DNA of 8,773 nt from Alistipes sp. (GCA_017391665.1 JAFOXS010000236.1:1-8773); one strand, 5' to 3'; counted from the stretch's first letter, positions 1 through 6,593 are shown. The notes: generated by a model not told the origin, from the letters alone. Made by a program: numbers and translations.

Positions 1-663
1 CCGTTCCTCCCCTCACACTCTGTGATGACTACTGGCGGCGAGGATGGTATCACCGCAGTTTCATCTTCACCCTGGGGCTCGGCTATGCTGCTGCCCATCA
101 CCTATGGCTATATCAAGATGCTGGGTGAGGAGGGCTTGCGTCACTCAACCGAGATGGCTATCGTAAATGCTAACTATATGTCATCAGCCTTGAAGAGCGA
201 GTATCGCACCTACTATTCGGGCGAGACTGGCCGCGTAGGTCACGAGATGATTCTCGACCTTACCAACTTCAAGAAGGACTACGGTATCGACTGTGGCGAT
301 ATTGCACACCGACTGATGGATTACGGATTCCACGCTCCTACACTTTCGTTCCCCGTACACGAGACCTTGATGGTTGAGCCAACGGAGTCGGAGCCTAAGG
401 CCGAGATGGATCGCTTTATGGAGGCTTTGGTGCAGATCAAGCGCGAGTGCGAGGCTGCAGCCGCATCGGGCGAGAAGGATAACGTAGTGGTAAATGCTCC
501 CCACACAGCCGTTGAGCTCGCGGGCGAGTGGTCACATCCCTACTCTCGTATGGAGGCTGCCTTCCCCTTGGAGTGGGTTCGTGTATCGAAGTTCTTCCCC
601 TACGTAACCAAGATTGATAATGGCTACGGTGATCGCAACCTTGTTTGCTGCAACGTAGACTAA
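1..663 (+). CDS. gcvP: Glycine dehydrogenase (decarboxylating), P-protein, C-terminal part
   Basis: This is the C-terminal 220 codons of the PLP-dependent P-protein of the glycine cleavage system. The enzyme decarboxylates glycine and passes the aminomethyl group to the lipoyl arm of the H-protein, in the cytoplasm. The reading frame is open from base 1, so the start lies outside the window. Family landmarks visible in order are PFLPSHSV, the VSSSPWGSAMLLPI stretch, NANYMSS, GRVGHEMILD, DYGFHAPTLSFPV, TLMVEPTESE, the VNAPH segment, EWSHPYSR, and the closing YGDRNLVC. They match the end of the long single-chain (about 950-residue) form of GcvP. The N-terminal half and the PLP lysine are not in the window. 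The gene ends in TAA, immediately followed by a long palindrome that may end the transcript. Identification is very secure. Confidence 0.97.
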   Translation, partial: PFLPSHSVMTTGGEDGITAVSSSPWGSAMLLPITYGYIKMLGEEGLRHSTEMAIVNANYMSSALKSEYRTYYSGETGRVGHEMILDLTNFKKDYGIDCGDIAHRLMDYGFHAPTLSFPVHETLMVEPTESEPKAEMDRFMEALVQIKRECEAAAASGEKDNVVVNAPHTAVELAGEWSHPYSRMEAAFPLEWVRVSKFFPYVTKIDNGYGDRNLVCCNVD

Positions 664-785
664 AAATTTGCCTGACGGGCTCTTTTGGCGTCTGGCTTGC
701 GCCGCAAATGCTCACATACGCCCAAGTATGCTCCGCTTTGCGCCACTGCGACCAGCCTCAAAATAGCCTCGTCAAACAAATTTTA
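661..785. repeat. Long imperfect palindrome (hairpin element) after gcvP
   Basis: An intergenic inverted repeat of about 120 bp begins at the gcvP stop codon. Outer arms 663-670 and 777-784 are perfectly complementary (AAAATTTG with CAAATTTT). They are followed inward by 673-677 with 770-774, 678-681 with 765-768, 684-686 with 761-763, and 692-695 with 752-755. A core stem follows at 703-708 with 737-742 and 715-719 with 726-730, closing on a GCCCAA loop. The arms carry mismatches, so this looks like an aged copy of a once better palindrome. It could act as a bidirectional terminator between the convergent gcvP and permease genes, or be a dispersed REP- or MITE-like intergenic element. It contains no convincing gene. 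The palindrome is seen directly; its role is inferred. Confidence 0.6.
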
Positions 786-798
786 GAAGATATTATAT

Positions 799-834
799 AA
801 AAATAACAGCCTGCTCCGTTTGAGGCAGGCTGTT
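799..834 (-). terminator. Rho-independent terminator of the xpt-permease operon
   Basis: A perfect 10-bp stem pairs 805-814 (AACAGCCTGC) with 825-834, with a further T-G wobble at 815/824 and a short loop. Read on the minus strand, the hairpin is followed by A and then five T (799-803), as expected of an intrinsic terminator. On the plus strand it is followed by GTTGTG, so the orientation is minus. It lies about 20 nt past the permease stop codon. Confidence 0.85.
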
Positions 835-852
835 GTTGTGATGCGGGATATT

Positions 853-2163
853 TTATTCCTCCTTAATTCTGATAACCATATTGGAGATGATTGCGGCCAA
901 ACCTCCAGTGGTGATACCCGATGAGAAGATATTTTTGATCGTCTCGGGGAGCTGCATCAGAATATCGGGATACAACTCTACGCCAAGTCCCATGCTGAAG
1001 CTGATGGCGATGACCAGCGTAGCCTTGCGGTCGATCTTCTGCGAGGCGATGATCTTCACTCCAGCCGAGGCTACCGTGCCGAACATGAGCAGCGTAGCGC
1101 CACCCAGTACGGGGTCGGGCATAAACGAGAATACCACTCCGATGATGGGGAAGAAGCCCAGCAATACGAGGAAGAGAGCGATAAAGTAACCCACATATCG
1201 GCTCGCTACGCCTGTGAGCTGTATCATGCCGTTGTTTTGTGCGAAAATCGAGTTGGGGAATGAGTTAAGCATGCCTGCAATGAATGAGTTCACACCATCG
1301 GCGAGGATGCCTCCCTGCGCACGCTTGAGGAACTTCTCGCCCTCGACGGGCTCTCCCGAGATGAGCGAATTGGCCGTAATATCACCATATGCCTCGATAG
1401 CTGTAATGATGTAGACTATTGCAAAAGCCAGGATGGCTGACAGGTTGAACGACACACCATACTTGAATGGCATGGGGATATTGAAGAGCGAGTATTGCGG
1501 CATATTGCCAAAATCTACCATGCCGCAGAAGTATGATACGGCGTAGCCTACGGCAATGCCGATAATAATCGAACCCATGCGCAGGTAGCGATTTGAACTG
1601 CGGTTGAAAAGAACTATAAGTAATAATACCATAGCCGCAATGCCAAGATTTTGCATCGAACCGAAGGTGCCATTTTCTATTGCAGCGGTGCCGCCACCAC
1701 ACGAAGTGATACCAACCTTAATGAGACTTATGCCGATGAGCGTAACCACAATTCCCGATACGAGTGGTGTGATGATCTTCATGGCATAACGTAGTATGCG
1801 GCTGATGAATACCTCTGCCATGGCTCCAACCATGGTTGCTCCGAAGATTGCGGGCAGGCCTCCGATAGCGCCAGCCATAATAATGGGGCTAATGAATGAG
1901 AAACTTGTACCCTGAATACACAGCAGTCCGCATCCCACGCCACCAAAGCGCTTGCACTGGATGAAGGTGGCGATGCCCGACACGAACAACGACATAGAGA
2001 CCAGAAAGCTCGTCGTCTCGACATCAAAGCCCAATGCGCCCGAGATAATCAGCGGCGGCGTGATGATCGCAACAAAGATTGCCAGAAGATGCTGCAGTGC
2101 AGCAAAGAGGGTATCTTTCAGAGGAGGACGATCCTCCAGTCCGTAAATAAGACCGTTTTTCAT
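853..2163 (-). CDS. NCS2-family nucleobase permease (xanthine/uracil type)
   Basis: This is a complete 436-residue integral inner-membrane transporter of the nucleobase-ascorbate (NAT/NCS2) family, which imports purines or uracil by proton symport. Hydrophobic segments run through most of the length, consistent with the family's 14-segment fold. Family landmarks are LQH at residues 23-25 in the first segment, IQGTSFSF near 83-90, IEAYGD with Glu257, and the NAT signature QNNGMIQLTG from Gln309. Glu257 and Gln309 correspond to substrate-binding positions known from E. coli XanQ and UraA. The start codon is only 2 nt past the xpt stop, so the pair is surely co-transcribed and probably translationally coupled. 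Partnership with xpt favours xanthine as substrate; uric acid or uracil cannot be excluded from sequence alone. A terminator follows at 799-834. Names used for such genes include pbuX and uraA; I leave the symbol blank because specificity is inferred. Confidence 0.94.
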   Translation of the reverse strand: MKNGLIYGLEDRPPLKDTLFAALQHLLAIFVAIITPPLIISGALGFDVETTSFLVSMSLFVSGIATFIQCKRFGGVGCGLLCIQGTSFSFISPIIMAGAIGGLPAIFGATMVGAMAEVFISRILRYAMKIITPLVSGIVVTLIGISLIKVGITSCGGGTAAIENGTFGSMQNLGIAAMVLLLIVLFNRSSNRYLRMGSIIIGIAVGYAVSYFCGMVDFGNMPQYSLFNIPMPFKYGVSFNLSAILAFAIVYIITAIEAYGDITANSLISGEPVEGEKFLKRAQGGILADGVNSFIAGMLNSFPNSIFAQNNGMIQLTGVASRYVGYFIALFLVLLGFFPIIGVVFSFMPDPVLGGATLLMFGTVASAGVKIIASQKIDRKATLVIAISFSMGLGVELYPDILMQLPETIKNIFSSGITTGGLAAIISNMVIRIKEE

Positions 2164-2165
2164 AT

Positions 2166-2732
2166 CTATTTAAGTGTTATTGTGCAGTTATCCAAACTAT
2201 CGATGATGGCCAGTGACTCCACGTGTATGCCTTGCTCACGCAGCTTTGCGCCTCCGCTCTGAAATCCCTTTTCGATAAGGAATCCCATGCCCTCCAATGT
2301 GGCACCTGCCTGGGTAATCAGGTCGATAATACCCATGGCGGCATTGCCGTTGGCAAGAAAATCGTCAATGAAAAGCACCCTGTCGTCTGTCGTTAGGTAG
2401 TCTCCGCTGACGCATACCGGATATGATTTGTTTTTCGTAAATGAGAATACCTCGGTCTTCAGCATATTCTCCATTGTGCTGGGCATTTTCTTCTTGGCAA
2501 AGAGTACTGGAACGTTAAGATATGCACCCACCATGATTGCCGGCGCAATACCGCTTGCCTCGATTGTGATAACCTTATTGATGTTGTGATTTGAGAATCG
2601 TCGGACTATCTCTTGTGCCATCTCGTGCATCAATATGGGATCCATCTGGTGGTTGATGAAATTGTCTACCTTCAATATGCCTCCCGGAAAGCATTTGCCG
2701 TCGCGCAGGATGCGCTCTTTGAGTTGTTTCAT
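2166..2732 (-). CDS. xpt: Xanthine phosphoribosyltransferase
   Basis: This 188-residue cytoplasmic enzyme joins xanthine to PRPP to give XMP and pyrophosphate in purine salvage. It aligns end to end with Bacillus subtilis Xpt as I know it. Landmarks are [13 protein letters not shown] at residues 20-32, [11 protein letters not shown] at 55-65, VPVLFAKK at 74-81, the PRPP-binding loop [14 protein letters not shown] at 119-132, LIEKGFQ, and [10 protein letters not shown] near the C-terminus. The length is normal for the family. The chosen ATG gives the usual N-terminus (MKQLKERIL). It is the first gene of a two-gene operon with the permease: the transporter brings the base in and Xpt traps it as the nucleotide. 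I looked in the leader for a purine riboswitch (the usual Xpt control in Firmicutes) and saw none. Confidence 0.96.
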   Translation of the reverse strand: MKQLKERILRDGKCFPGGILKVDNFINHQMDPILMHEMAQEIVRRFSNHNINKVITIEASGIAPAIMVGAYLNVPVLFAKKKMPSTMENMLKTEVFSFTKNKSYPVCVSGDYLTTDDRVLFIDDFLANGNAAMGIIDLITQAGATLEGMGFLIEKGFQSGGAKLREQGIHVESLAIIDSLDNCTITLK

Positions 2733-2790
2733 GGCCTGTTTGTTTATTCTATTTGTTGCGGAATCCCTGTCTGGGAAACAAAAATTTATA

Positions 2791-2798
2791 CAAATATA
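2791..2798 (-). promoter_or_regulatory. Possible -7 element of the xpt-permease promoter
   Basis: Read on the minus strand this is TATATTTG, an exact match to the Bacteroidetes -7 consensus TAnnTTTG. It would place the transcript start near 2784 and leave a leader of about 50 nt before the xpt ATG. No TTTG is found 19-21 nt upstream, so the -33 element is missing or weak, which would fit a regulated promoter. The leader has only a tiny TCCC/GGGA hairpin at 2764-2776. Confidence 0.35.
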
Positions 2799-2839
2799 AC
2801 CAATATTACAATACGATAGACCATGATTGTGTGATTAAC

Positions 2840-2867
2840 TTTCGCAATATTGGAAATTAATGCGAAA
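2840..2867. promoter_or_regulatory. Dyad-symmetric site, possible operator between xpt and slyD
   Basis: Perfect 7-bp arms TTTCGCA (2840-2846) and TGCGAAA (2861-2867) flank a 14-bp A/T-rich centre that is itself partly symmetric. The site sits in the divergent intergenic region, about 40 bp upstream of the xpt -7 element and about 20 bp upstream of the slyD -33 element. That position would suit a regulator of either gene. It is too short and too distant from any gene end to be a terminator of a known transcript. It does not match the E. coli or Bacillus purine-repressor boxes that I recall. Confidence 0.35.
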
Positions 2868-2889
2868 AACAAATTTTTCTTCTTCGTAA

Positions 2890-2921
2890 TTTGGTAACTC
2901 CCCGTGAAGTGTATATCTTTG
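2890..2921 (+). promoter_or_regulatory. Bacteroidetes-type promoter for slyD
   Basis: A -33 TTTG (2890-2893) is followed after exactly 20 nt by the -7 element TATCTTTG (2914-2921), a full match to TTTG-N19-21-TAnnTTTG. The transcript would start near 2928, giving a leader of about 37 nt that is A-rich just before the ATG. No Shine-Dalgarno is present, as is usual in this phylum. Confidence 0.8.
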
Positions 2922-2964
2922 TGTGCTTCAAATGGAAAAGCGAGAAATTTAAAACACAAAAAAT

Positions 2965-3498
2965 ATGAAAGTAGAAAATTCAAAGATGGTGTCAGTGCAC
3001 TATACACTGACCGTTGACGGACAGGTTGCTGATCAGTCACGCGAGGGTCAGCCCTTGCAGTTTATCTGTGGTACAGGTATGCTCCTTCCTAAGTTCGAGG
3101 GTGCTATCATGGGCAAGGAGGCCGGTGATAAGGTATCATTCACTCTCGCTCCTGCCGATGGTTACGGTGAGATCATCCCCGAGGCTGTTGTTGACCTGCC
3201 CAAGAATATCTTTATGATCGACGGCAAGTTGGCTGAGGAGATCCTCTTCGTTGGCAATCAGGTGCCTATGAGCGATGCTCAGGGCAACCGTATGATGGGG
3301 GTTATCAAGGAGATCGCAGAGGAGACCGTTAAGATGGACTTCAATCACCCCATGGCCGGCAAGACCTTGAACTTCGATGTTGAGGTTGTTGAGGTGCGCG
3401 ACGTTACACCCGAGGATCTGGCTGCACAGGGCGGCTGCAACTGCGGTTGTCACGGTGACTGCGAGAGCGGTTGCGAGGGTGGCAAGTGCGGAGAGTAG
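2965..3498 (+). CDS. slyD: SlyD-type FKBP peptidyl-prolyl isomerase with metal-binding tail
   Basis: This 177-residue cytoplasmic protein combines prolyl isomerase and chaperone domains. The FKBP fold begins at residues 1-69, with GTGMLLPKFEGA at 36-47 and GYGE at 66-69. It is interrupted by the insert-in-flap chaperone domain at about 70-120, and closes with NHPMAGK at 127-133 and the final strand near 135-145. This order is the SlyD hallmark. The last 22 residues form a Cys-rich tail with six Cys (158, 160, 162, 166, 170, 175) and His163. In E. coli the equivalent tail binds nickel and helps hydrogenase maturation. No hydrogenase gene is visible here, so the tail may serve general metal storage or buffering. 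The gene has its own consensus promoter and its own terminator, so it is a single-gene transcript. Confidence 0.93.
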   Translation: MKVENSKMVSVHYTLTVDGQVADQSREGQPLQFICGTGMLLPKFEGAIMGKEAGDKVSFTLAPADGYGEIIPEAVVDLPKNIFMIDGKLAEEILFVGNQVPMSDAQGNRMMGVIKEIAEETVKMDFNHPMAGKTLNFDVEVVEVRDVTPEDLAAQGGCNCGCHGDCESGCEGGKCGE

Positions 3499-3536
3499 TA
3501 CAACAGGCTACAATTAATTCAAGTTATATCTGTGAA

Positions 3537-3569
3537 GGCCGCCTGACGTGAGTCGGGCTGCCTTTTTTT
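3537..3569 (+). terminator. Rho-independent terminator of slyD
   Basis: Arms 3537-3547 and 3552-3562 form an 11-position stem with one mismatch and one T-G pair around a GTGA loop, followed by seven T (3563-3569). It lies 38 nt after the slyD stop. The T-run ends only 6 nt before the kinase ATG at 3576, so it insulates that gene from slyD transcription. Confidence 0.88.
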
Positions 3570-3575
3570 GACAAA

Positions 3576-4715
3576 ATGCTTACCATAGCCTCCATAGTTG
3601 ATGCCGTAGCCTCACCCTTCGCTGTGTGGCGCACGTTACGTGGCATTGAGCCCGAGATGTGCGACGGCCGCCCACGCTATGTGGTGGGCAATGCTGCTGT
3701 GTCGTTTCCGGTACGATGGGGTGGCGGACGTTATATGCTCAAATGCTATACGCGTCCGAGCGACCGCCTGGCTGCGATCTATGGCGAGGCTTTTCACGCT
3801 CGGGAGTTGTGTGTTATCGACTTTGCGGGAACGTATCATTGGGTCGATTGTCTGCTTGCGGAGTATGTGGAGGGATGTACCCTCGACGAGGCTTTGTGCA
3901 AGGCCGCCACTGCCGAGGAGTATGCCGCTTTGGCTCGCTCGTTTGATTGTTTGGCTACGGAGATTCTGCTCTTGGAGCGGGCACATGGCGATCTGAAGCC
4001 CGAGAATATCATCATTTGCGAGGATGGTGTGATGCAGGCCATCGACTGGGATGCCGCCTATGTGCCTATGCTTAAGGGACAACGCTCTGTGGAGATCGGA
4101 ACGGCGGCATATCAGCATCCGCTGCGTGATATGTCGTTCTATGATAAGCATCTGGATGACTATTCCATAGCCTTTATCTCTACCTTCCTGCATCTGGCAG
4201 AGCTGCGACCCGATGTGATGGAGTATTATCGCCAGCATCGTGAGCCGCCATTCATGCCAAAGGATCTTGTTGGTCGCTCCCGTATGCTAACACCGACGCT
4301 GGAGCTACTTGTCGAGGAGTTCGCCCGCCGTGGCATGGCCCGCGAGTATCAGGTGGCCATGTTGCTCCGCTCGCCTTATGTCCGCCTGTTCGATCTGGAG
4401 CATATCTTCTCGGTGAAGGTCTCGTACGGCAATGATTTGTCGCAGGCTACGCTGGAGTTCGACGAGCTGGGACGCTGGGGCGTGCAGTGTGCCGGAGAGT
4501 GGATTCTGCCGCCGTTTTACACTTCCGCTATAGGTATTTCCGAGGGCGTGGCGTTGATGGAGCTGGGCTCATATCGCCATTTTGTGCGCCTGAGCGATGG
4601 GGTAGTGCTGCGCTCGTTTGATGCCCAGTCGAATGTGGGACCTCTGCGCGAAGGCTCCACTACGGAGCGTATGGCCGACGGAGGGGAGAGAATAATAAGG
4701 GTTGTGGTTGATTAA
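3576..4715 (+). CDS. Predicted protein kinase with C-terminal WG-like repeat
   Basis: This 379-residue protein lacks a signal peptide or membrane segment, so it is probably cytoplasmic. It carries a compact Ser/Thr-type kinase fold. Lys56 (YMLKCYT) is the likely ATP-contacting lysine. AEYVEG at 95-100 resembles the hinge. The catalytic loop HGDLKPENIII spans 137-147, with Asp139, Lys141 and Asn144. IDWD at 156-159 stands for DFG, GTAAYQHP at 175-182 stands for the APE region, and DDYS at 194-197 begins the following helix. No clear Gly-rich loop is seen. Thus the catalytic residues are present. After about residue 290 comes a WG-like unit: RWGV, WILPPFYTS, ISEGVALME. The start is supported by a similar N-terminus in the related gene at 5610. 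Substrate and signal are unknown. It is followed at 41 nt by a VWA gene with its own promoter; the close context suggests a shared pathway. Confidence 0.82.
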   Translation: MLTIASIVDAVASPFAVWRTLRGIEPEMCDGRPRYVVGNAAVSFPVRWGGGRYMLKCYTRPSDRLAAIYGEAFHARELCVIDFAGTYHWVDCLLAEYVEGCTLDEALCKAATAEEYAALARSFDCLATEILLLERAHGDLKPENIIICEDGVMQAIDWDAAYVPMLKGQRSVEIGTAAYQHPLRDMSFYDKHLDDYSIAFISTFLHLAELRPDVMEYYRQHREPPFMPKDLVGRSRMLTPTLELLVEEFARRGMAREYQVAMLLRSPYVRLFDLEHIFSVKVSYGNDLSQATLEFDELGRWGVQCAGEWILPPFYTSAIGISEGVALMELGSYRHFVRLSDGVVLRSFDAQSNVGPLREGSTTERMADGGERIIRVVVD

Positions 4716-4738
4716 TTTTTAGAAAAATCATATCTTTG
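4707..4738 (+). promoter_or_regulatory. Bacteroidetes-type promoter for the VWA gene
   Basis: GTTG (4707-4710), a one-base variant of the TTTG -33 element, is followed after 20 nt by a perfect TATCTTTG -7 element (4731-4738). The start of transcription would be near 4745, leaving only about 12 nt before the ATG at 4757. The -33 box overlaps the last codons of the kinase gene. Confidence 0.7.
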
Positions 4739-4756
4739 TAAGCAAAATAGTCAATC

Positions 4757-5608
4757 ATGTATACGCAAGAGATAACACGTCGTCACCGCACAGCATTTGT
4801 CGTTATGCTTGATCAATCTGCATCCATGCAGGGGCGTGTTCGCTTTGGCCGTATGATGATGACAAAGGCCGAGGCAGTGGCCTTTACGGCCAATGCTCTT
4901 GTGACCGAGTTGGTTGACCGCTCGCGCCGTACGGATGGTGTTCGCAACTATTACGATGTTGCCATCGTGGGATATGGTGGCGATGGCGTGGAGATGCTTA
5001 CCACGGATGGCTTTCGCTCGATTGAGGAGCTGGCACGCCATGCTCCACGCATGAAGAGTGTGGCTTTTGAGGAGTTGCTGCCCGATGGTACGGCGGCCAT
5101 GGTTGAGCATAGTTGTGAGCAGTGGATAGAGGCCAAGGCTGAGGGCACAACACCCATGTATGAGGCTATGCTGCGAGTGAGAGATATGCTTGCGGAGTGG
5201 TGTGCAAAGCCCGAGAACAGGGAGAGTTTTCCGCCCATAGTAATCAACATCACCGACGGCGAGGCGTCGGATTGCAGCGACTCGGAACTTCTCGACATCT
5301 GTTCGCAGCTGAGAGCCATCGCTACCGATGATGGTCAAGTGTTGCTTCTCAATATCCACATCACCTCGTCCGACACCTTGCCCTCGATTATCTTCCCGAT
5401 GGCCGATGAACTGCTCTCCGCTTCGCGTCATGCCCGTACGCTGGCCGAGTGTTCGAGCATCATGCCGGAGGCATTCTCGGATGCTATACACTCGCTCAAG
5501 GGCATGGGAGCAGTCCCGCCCTATTATGGCATGGGCTATAATGCAACCATCGTAGAGTTGCTTTCGATCATAAACATAGGCTCTCGAAGCATAACCAATA
5601 TGGCATAG
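4757..5608 (+). CDS. VWA-domain protein with intact MIDAS motif
   Basis: This 283-residue protein is almost entirely a von Willebrand factor A domain, which binds a divalent metal and mediates protein contacts. The MIDAS motif is complete: DQSAS at 19-23 (Asp19, Ser21, Ser23), Thr131/Thr132 in GTTPM, and Asp167 in NITDGE. Between them lie the expected hydrophobic strands (AFVVML, DVAIVGYGG, PIVINIT, VLLLNIHI). No signal peptide or membrane segment is seen, so it is probably cytoplasmic, like TerY-type VWA proteins. It stands between a kinase gene and a kinase-like WG gene, with one base separating its stop from the next ATG. A role as metal-dependent scaffold or partner of the kinase is inferred from this neighbourhood and from known TerY/kinase/PP2C triads; nothing in the sequence shows the partner directly. 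Confidence 0.85.
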   Translation: MYTQEITRRHRTAFVVMLDQSASMQGRVRFGRMMMTKAEAVAFTANALVTELVDRSRRTDGVRNYYDVAIVGYGGDGVEMLTTDGFRSIEELARHAPRMKSVAFEELLPDGTAAMVEHSCEQWIEAKAEGTTPMYEAMLRVRDMLAEWCAKPENRESFPPIVINITDGEASDCSDSELLDICSQLRAIATDDGQVLLLNIHITSSDTLPSIIFPMADELLSASRHARTLAECSSIMPEAFSDAIHSLKGMGAVPPYYGMGYNATIVELLSIINIGSRSITNMA

Positions 5609-5609
5609 T

Positions 5610-6593
5610 ATGGCGACTATTTCATCATTTCGAGAGGCTCTGGCGAATCCACAGCGCGGATTCCGACGTATGGCACGTCTGCGCTGGAGGGATGGGAGTA
5701 TCTGCCGTTCGACCTACTTTGCCGAGGCGGAGGTGGAGTGCGGTGCTGAGCGTTATATGATTTTTATGCCGCTTGCCTCCTCGTCGCTCAAACGCGTTGA
5801 GCGCATCATCCCGCTGCATCGCCATCTTATCACCTCATATGTGCCTCGCATGGAGATTCTGCGTGGCGAGATGTGTGTCGTGGATAGCGTTGGTCGAGAG
5901 GCGAAGTGCGATATTTTGCGTGAGATAATCCCCGCTGGCGAGCCATTTGCAGATGCTCTGGCGGCTGTGGCCGATGAGCATGATGCCGAGCTGTTGCTTA
6001 AGGCTGTGGATGAGCTGCAGGGTGCTTTGCTTTGTGCCGATCTGTCACATAATGCTGTGCGCGAGGAGAATATTATTATCAACGAGCGTGGTTAGGCTCG
6101 CCTTGTAAGGTGGTACTATGCCACCGATGGAGCGGGCAATGATCGTGAGGCGTTTGATCGTTTGCGTGATAAGATTCTTGCCCACTGCAATGTGGTGCTT
6201 CGTGATGCGGGTGCGGCGTTGTACAATGTTGAGACCACCTTCGGGAATCACCTCTATGTGCGTCCTATGCACGAGGGACTCGCTGCCGTTGAGGAGCCCA
6301 CGGGATGGGGCTTTGTTGATAGCGCAAATAGATTTGTTATTGAGCCTGCGTTTCGGTGGGTAGGCGACTTCAGCGAAGGTCGTGCCGAGGTGGAGACCGC
6401 GGAGGGCATGGGAGTGATTAACCGTGATGGCGATTATATTGTGCCAGCGGTCTACGATAGCGTTGAGTATGACTCGCGTAGCGGCAAAACGTGGGCATGG
6501 CAGGGCACGGAGTGCTTTCTCTTCGATTACGAGGGTCATGCCGTTGAGTGTGATGCCGTTTACCCCCCCCCTTGCGTGGAAGAGATGTGCTGA
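5610..6593 (+). pseudogene. Pseudokinase-WG-repeat protein interrupted by an in-frame amber codon
   Basis: One reading frame of 327 codons is broken only by TAG at codon 162 (6093-6095). The 161-residue front part resembles the N-terminus and kinase lobe of the gene at 3576: RYMIF aligns with RYMLK, and SHNAVREENIII with AHGDLKPENIII. Here the catalytic Asp is Ala149 and the DFG-position Asp is Arg (VRW against IDW), so it would be a pseudokinase. After the TAG the same frame continues with ARLVRWYYATDG, then WG repeats: GWGFVD from about residue 232, FSEGRAEV, GMGVINRDG, IVPAVYDS. The downstream part has no ATG at its beginning, the first in-frame one being at 6267. That favours a nonsense mutation of one gene over two genes. 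Suppression of the amber or a working truncated protein remains possible. The gene starts one base after the VWA stop. A nine-C run lies near the end. Confidence 0.75.
6563..6571 (+). repeat. Nine-C homopolymer near the end of the WG gene
   Basis: Nine consecutive C lie 20 nt before the stop codon at 6591. As given, the frame ends YPPPCVEEMC. One C fewer would move the stop to 6616-6618, so that it overlaps the next gene's ATG as ATGA. One C more would extend the frame to a stop at 6692. Such runs are prone to slippage in replication and to sequencing error. Confidence 0.8.

Noticed and set aside
437..715. Minus-strand frame running from the palindrome into gcvP
   Set aside because: It overlaps the conserved end of GcvP and its Arg-rich translation resembles no protein I know.
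2185..2195. DnaA-box-like GTTATCCAAA
   Set aside because: It is an isolated imperfect match inside the xpt coding region, with no cluster of boxes and no A/T-rich unwinding region.
2733..2790. Purine riboswitch in the xpt leader
   Set aside because: The roughly 50-nt leader is too short and lacks the conserved purine-aptamer junction sequences; only a 4-bp hairpin is present.
2613..2819. Plus-strand small open frame overlapping the start of xpt and its leader
   Set aside because: It is mostly antisense to xpt and has no promoter or family similarity.
3636..4238. A 200-codon minus-strand open frame opposite the kinase gene
   Set aside because: It is antisense to the kinase catalytic region and its translation shows no recognisable domain.
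4716..4730. TTTTTAGAAAAA as a terminator after the kinase gene
   Set aside because: It is a weak A/T-only palindrome without a GC stem, and it falls inside the spacer of the VWA promoter.
4751..5491. A 246-codon minus-strand open frame opposite the VWA gene
   Set aside because: It lies antisense to a clearly recognisable VWA domain, its translation has no family motif, and its Cys/His/Arg-rich composition is typical of an antisense reading.
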